A stretch of 7,550 nucleotides of DNA, from assembly GCA_002401655.1 (NCBI GenBank), contig NVTT01000040.1, positions 1 through 7,550 of the forward strand, written 5' to 3'. Below are positions 6,068-7,550 of this stretch, piece after piece. The notes under the pieces are model-generated. The model saw only the letters and a program-made list of their open reading frames with translations. It did not search any database and had not been told where the DNA came from. Made by a program: the position numbers and the translations under genes. Position 1 is the first letter of the stretch. Each line of letters begins with the position of its first letter. The stretch is from Gammaproteobacteria bacterium (GTDB lineage: Bacteria > Pseudomonadota > Gammaproteobacteria > Enterobacterales > Kangiellaceae).

Positions 6068-6724
6068 CTATTTGTTCTCAACAACAAACTCCAACCCCTG
6101 CTTAAAACATTCTCCTTCCAGTTCATGATCATTCAGTTTTTTTAGCGTGTTGGCCATGATTAAATAAGTTTCTGCCGATGGACTTACTTGCAAACTTCGC
6201 TCTAAATAAAAACGTGCTTTTCCCCATAACTCTGCATTAAATGCAATTTTTCCTAGAGACAAATAAATTTCATTTGGCGCTTGATTTGATTGTGTATACC
6301 AATTTTCAAGAAAGCTAAATTGTTGACTTGAGTTTGTTAAATTAATTTCACCAAAAAGTTCAACAACGTTGGCGATTACCACTTTATCCGACGCGTTCTT
6401 TTTGAAAAAAGGTTTTATTAATCGATCAGCCTCATCCATTTGCTTAAATAGGACTAATAACTTTATAAAGTGAAGTTGATTCGATTCTTTTTTTCGTAAA
6501 TAGGAAGGTAGCTTCTGCCAAACGTCCTTTAATTTCTCTAATTCATTATTCTCTGCAATAACGCTTAACAAATTCTGAACACTTTCATTTTCTAGTTTAT
6601 TTAATTTTTCTTCATTATGAATTTTGAATTTTTTAAGTGATGGTAAAAGCTCTACAATCGAGTGCCAGTCATTTAGACGTTGATGGGCAAGAATAATCGG
6701 TGAAAAATAATCGGTGACAGTCAC
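6068..6724 (-). pseudogene. hemY: C-terminal half of HemY (truncated)
   Basis: The 218 codons match only the C-terminal, TPR-like half of HemY, an inner-membrane protein of the hemCDXY cluster linked to protoheme synthesis. Telling blocks are AHQRLNDWHSIVELLPSLKK (13-32), VWQKLPSYLRKK (68-79), LSLGKIAFNAELWGKARFYL (about 155-174) and the end LEGECFKQGLEF. Compared with E. coli HemY (about 398 residues), roughly the first 180 residues are absent, including the two membrane helices of the HemY_N region. The only available start is a GTG (6724); an in-frame TGA lies six codons upstream, and no HemY-like sequence continues in the other minus frames to 6849. No hemX or hemD precedes it. It is most likely a broken remnant cut off by rearrangement next to the transposase gene, though a short expressed protein cannot be excluded. 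Confidence 0.75.
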
Positions 6725-6837
6725 GATATAGGCAATCTCTCACAAAAACAATCAGTTTTTTCTATCAATCAATTCAGATAGTTCTTATATACGTATTTAA
6801 AAATAAAAAGGATAATTGAGCAACTCTAATCAATATC

Positions 6838-6844
6838 AAGGAAG
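6838..6844 (+). promoter_or_regulatory. Ribosome binding site of the transposase gene
   Basis: AAGGAAG ends 5 bases before the ATG at 6850; its AAGGA core is 7 bases away. It is one of only two clear Shine-Dalgarno sequences in the window and supports the chosen start. Confidence 0.7.
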
Positions 6845-6849
6845 ATATT

Positions 6850-7550
6850 ATGCCCATTAAGCGTAGCGAATTAATTGATCCCGATAATGCGGGTTATTAT
6901 CACCTAATCAGTCGTTGCGTCAGGCGTGCATTTCTCTGTGGTAAAGATCCAGAAACCAACAAAGATTATGATTATCGAAGGCAATGGATTGAAAATCGTA
7001 TCTTGGAACTCGCCAACTATTTTGCTATTGAAGTTTTCAGTTATGCCGTGATGAACAATCATTATCATTTGGTTGTTTATAGCGACCCAAAGTTACCACA
7101 AAGCTGGTCTGACTTGGAAGTTGCAGACAAATGGTTAAAGGTATTTCCCGGAAAGTACAACAACCCAAAATTCAAGACTCAACGCGATTTAAAAATACAA
7201 GCAATCGTTAAAGGTCCTGATTTATTAGCGGTTTATAGAGAGCGCTTAGGTAGTTTAAGTTGGTTGATGAGACGCATCAATGAACCCTTAGCAAAAATGT
7301 CTAACGCAGAAGATTATTGCACAGGACATTTCTGGGAGTCCCGTTTTAAATCACAAGCCTTGCTCGATGAGGGCGCAGCTTTGACCTGTATGGCCTATGT
7401 GGATTTAAATCCTATTCGTGCAAAAATGGCCAATAGTTTAGAAAAAAGCCACTATACCTCGATTAAAAAGCGTCTTAAAACGAGAACGGAGGATGAATTA
7501 CAAAGCACATTAAAAGCCATTGTAGGAAACGTTAAAAATCGAACCATGGT
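6850..7550 (+). CDS. RAYT-like/IS200-type HUH transposase, 3' end cut by the window
   Basis: An open frame of 233 codons runs off the right edge without a stop. It belongs to the Y1 HUH transposase superfamily, in the REP-associated (RAYT/TnpA_REP) type or a close relative: single-strand-specific enzymes that nick and rejoin DNA through a tyrosine. Visible are GYYHLISRCVRRAFLCG (15-31) as the first strand, the metal-binding H71-x-H73 in MNNHYHLVVY, W139/R141-R142 and FWESRFKSQALLDEGA (161-176), and AYVDLNPIRAKM (182-193). Y183 aligns by eye with the catalytic tyrosine (in VDYIYINP) of E. coli TnpA_REP. All active-site residues are present, so the enzyme looks functional up to the edge. No flanking IS200-type hairpin ends can be shown on the left side; it is head-to-head with the HemY fragment, 125 bp apart. 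Confidence 0.9.
   Translation, partial: MPIKRSELIDPDNAGYYHLISRCVRRAFLCGKDPETNKDYDYRRQWIENRILELANYFAIEVFSYAVMNNHYHLVVYSDPKLPQSWSDLEVADKWLKVFPGKYNNPKFKTQRDLKIQAIVKGPDLLAVYRERLGSLSWLMRRINEPLAKMSNAEDYCTGHFWESRFKSQALLDEGAALTCMAYVDLNPIRAKMANSLEKSHYTSIKKRLKTRTEDELQSTLKAIVGNVKNRTM

Noticed and set aside
6725..6849. REP or IS200-type hairpin end upstream of the transposase
   Set aside because: Only an 8 bp palindrome (ATACGTAT, 6789-6796) and a 5 bp CTATC/GATAG pairing were found; there is no GTAG-tagged hairpin, so no left element end could be drawn.

Overview
The window looks like AT-rich chromosomal DNA of a gammaproteobacterium, probably a marine or free-living one. This rests mainly on two genes typical of that class: a YheV-family zinc-ribbon protein and a HemY C-terminal half. 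No rRNA, tRNA or CRISPR array was seen. The organism call is an inference from gene families; no species marker is present.

Layout. Positions 1-180 carry no gene that can be defended. A large minus-strand gene (181-2301) encodes a fused alpha+beta E1 subunit of a thiamine-diphosphate 2-oxoacid dehydrogenase, with a near-consensus sigma70-type promoter just upstream (2335-2364). Between it and the next gene lies a roughly 145 bp fold-back element made of two C/G-rich hairpins (about 2447-2592). A small plus-strand yheV-like gene (2703-2924) follows, ending at a long hairpin with a T-run (2973-3039) that separates it from a convergent minus-strand pair of unknown membrane proteins (3512-3970, then 3074-about 3460). 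This pair has its own promoter, with a perfect 14 bp dyad between the -35 and -10 boxes.

Positions 3971-4638 are mostly gene debris: a 5.5-copy AGTT microsatellite, a plus-strand remnant of an M14 zinc carboxypeptidase lacking its zinc-ligand regions, and a minus-strand tail that resembles the C-terminus of a GNAT acetyltransferase. Next is an intact minus-strand AAA-type ATPase with a DUF4143/nuclease-like C-terminus (4639-5898). Upstream of it two 13 bp direct repeats are spaced exactly 22 bp apart, next to a perfect TATAAT. After that comes a minus-strand 218-codon piece (6068-6724) matching only the C-terminal half of HemY. Head-to-head with it, a RAYT-like/IS200-type HUH transposase (6850 onward) runs off the right edge.

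The genes do not form one pathway. The left part is a metabolic gene plus housekeeping; the right part (about 4000-7550) looks like a rearranged, accessory-type stretch where fragments of former genes, an ATPase of uncertain role and a mobile-DNA enzyme sit together. No convincing new multi-gene system was found. The most useful leads are the truncated hemY beside the transposase, the two unrecorded pseudogene remnants, and the two promoter-operator arrangements.
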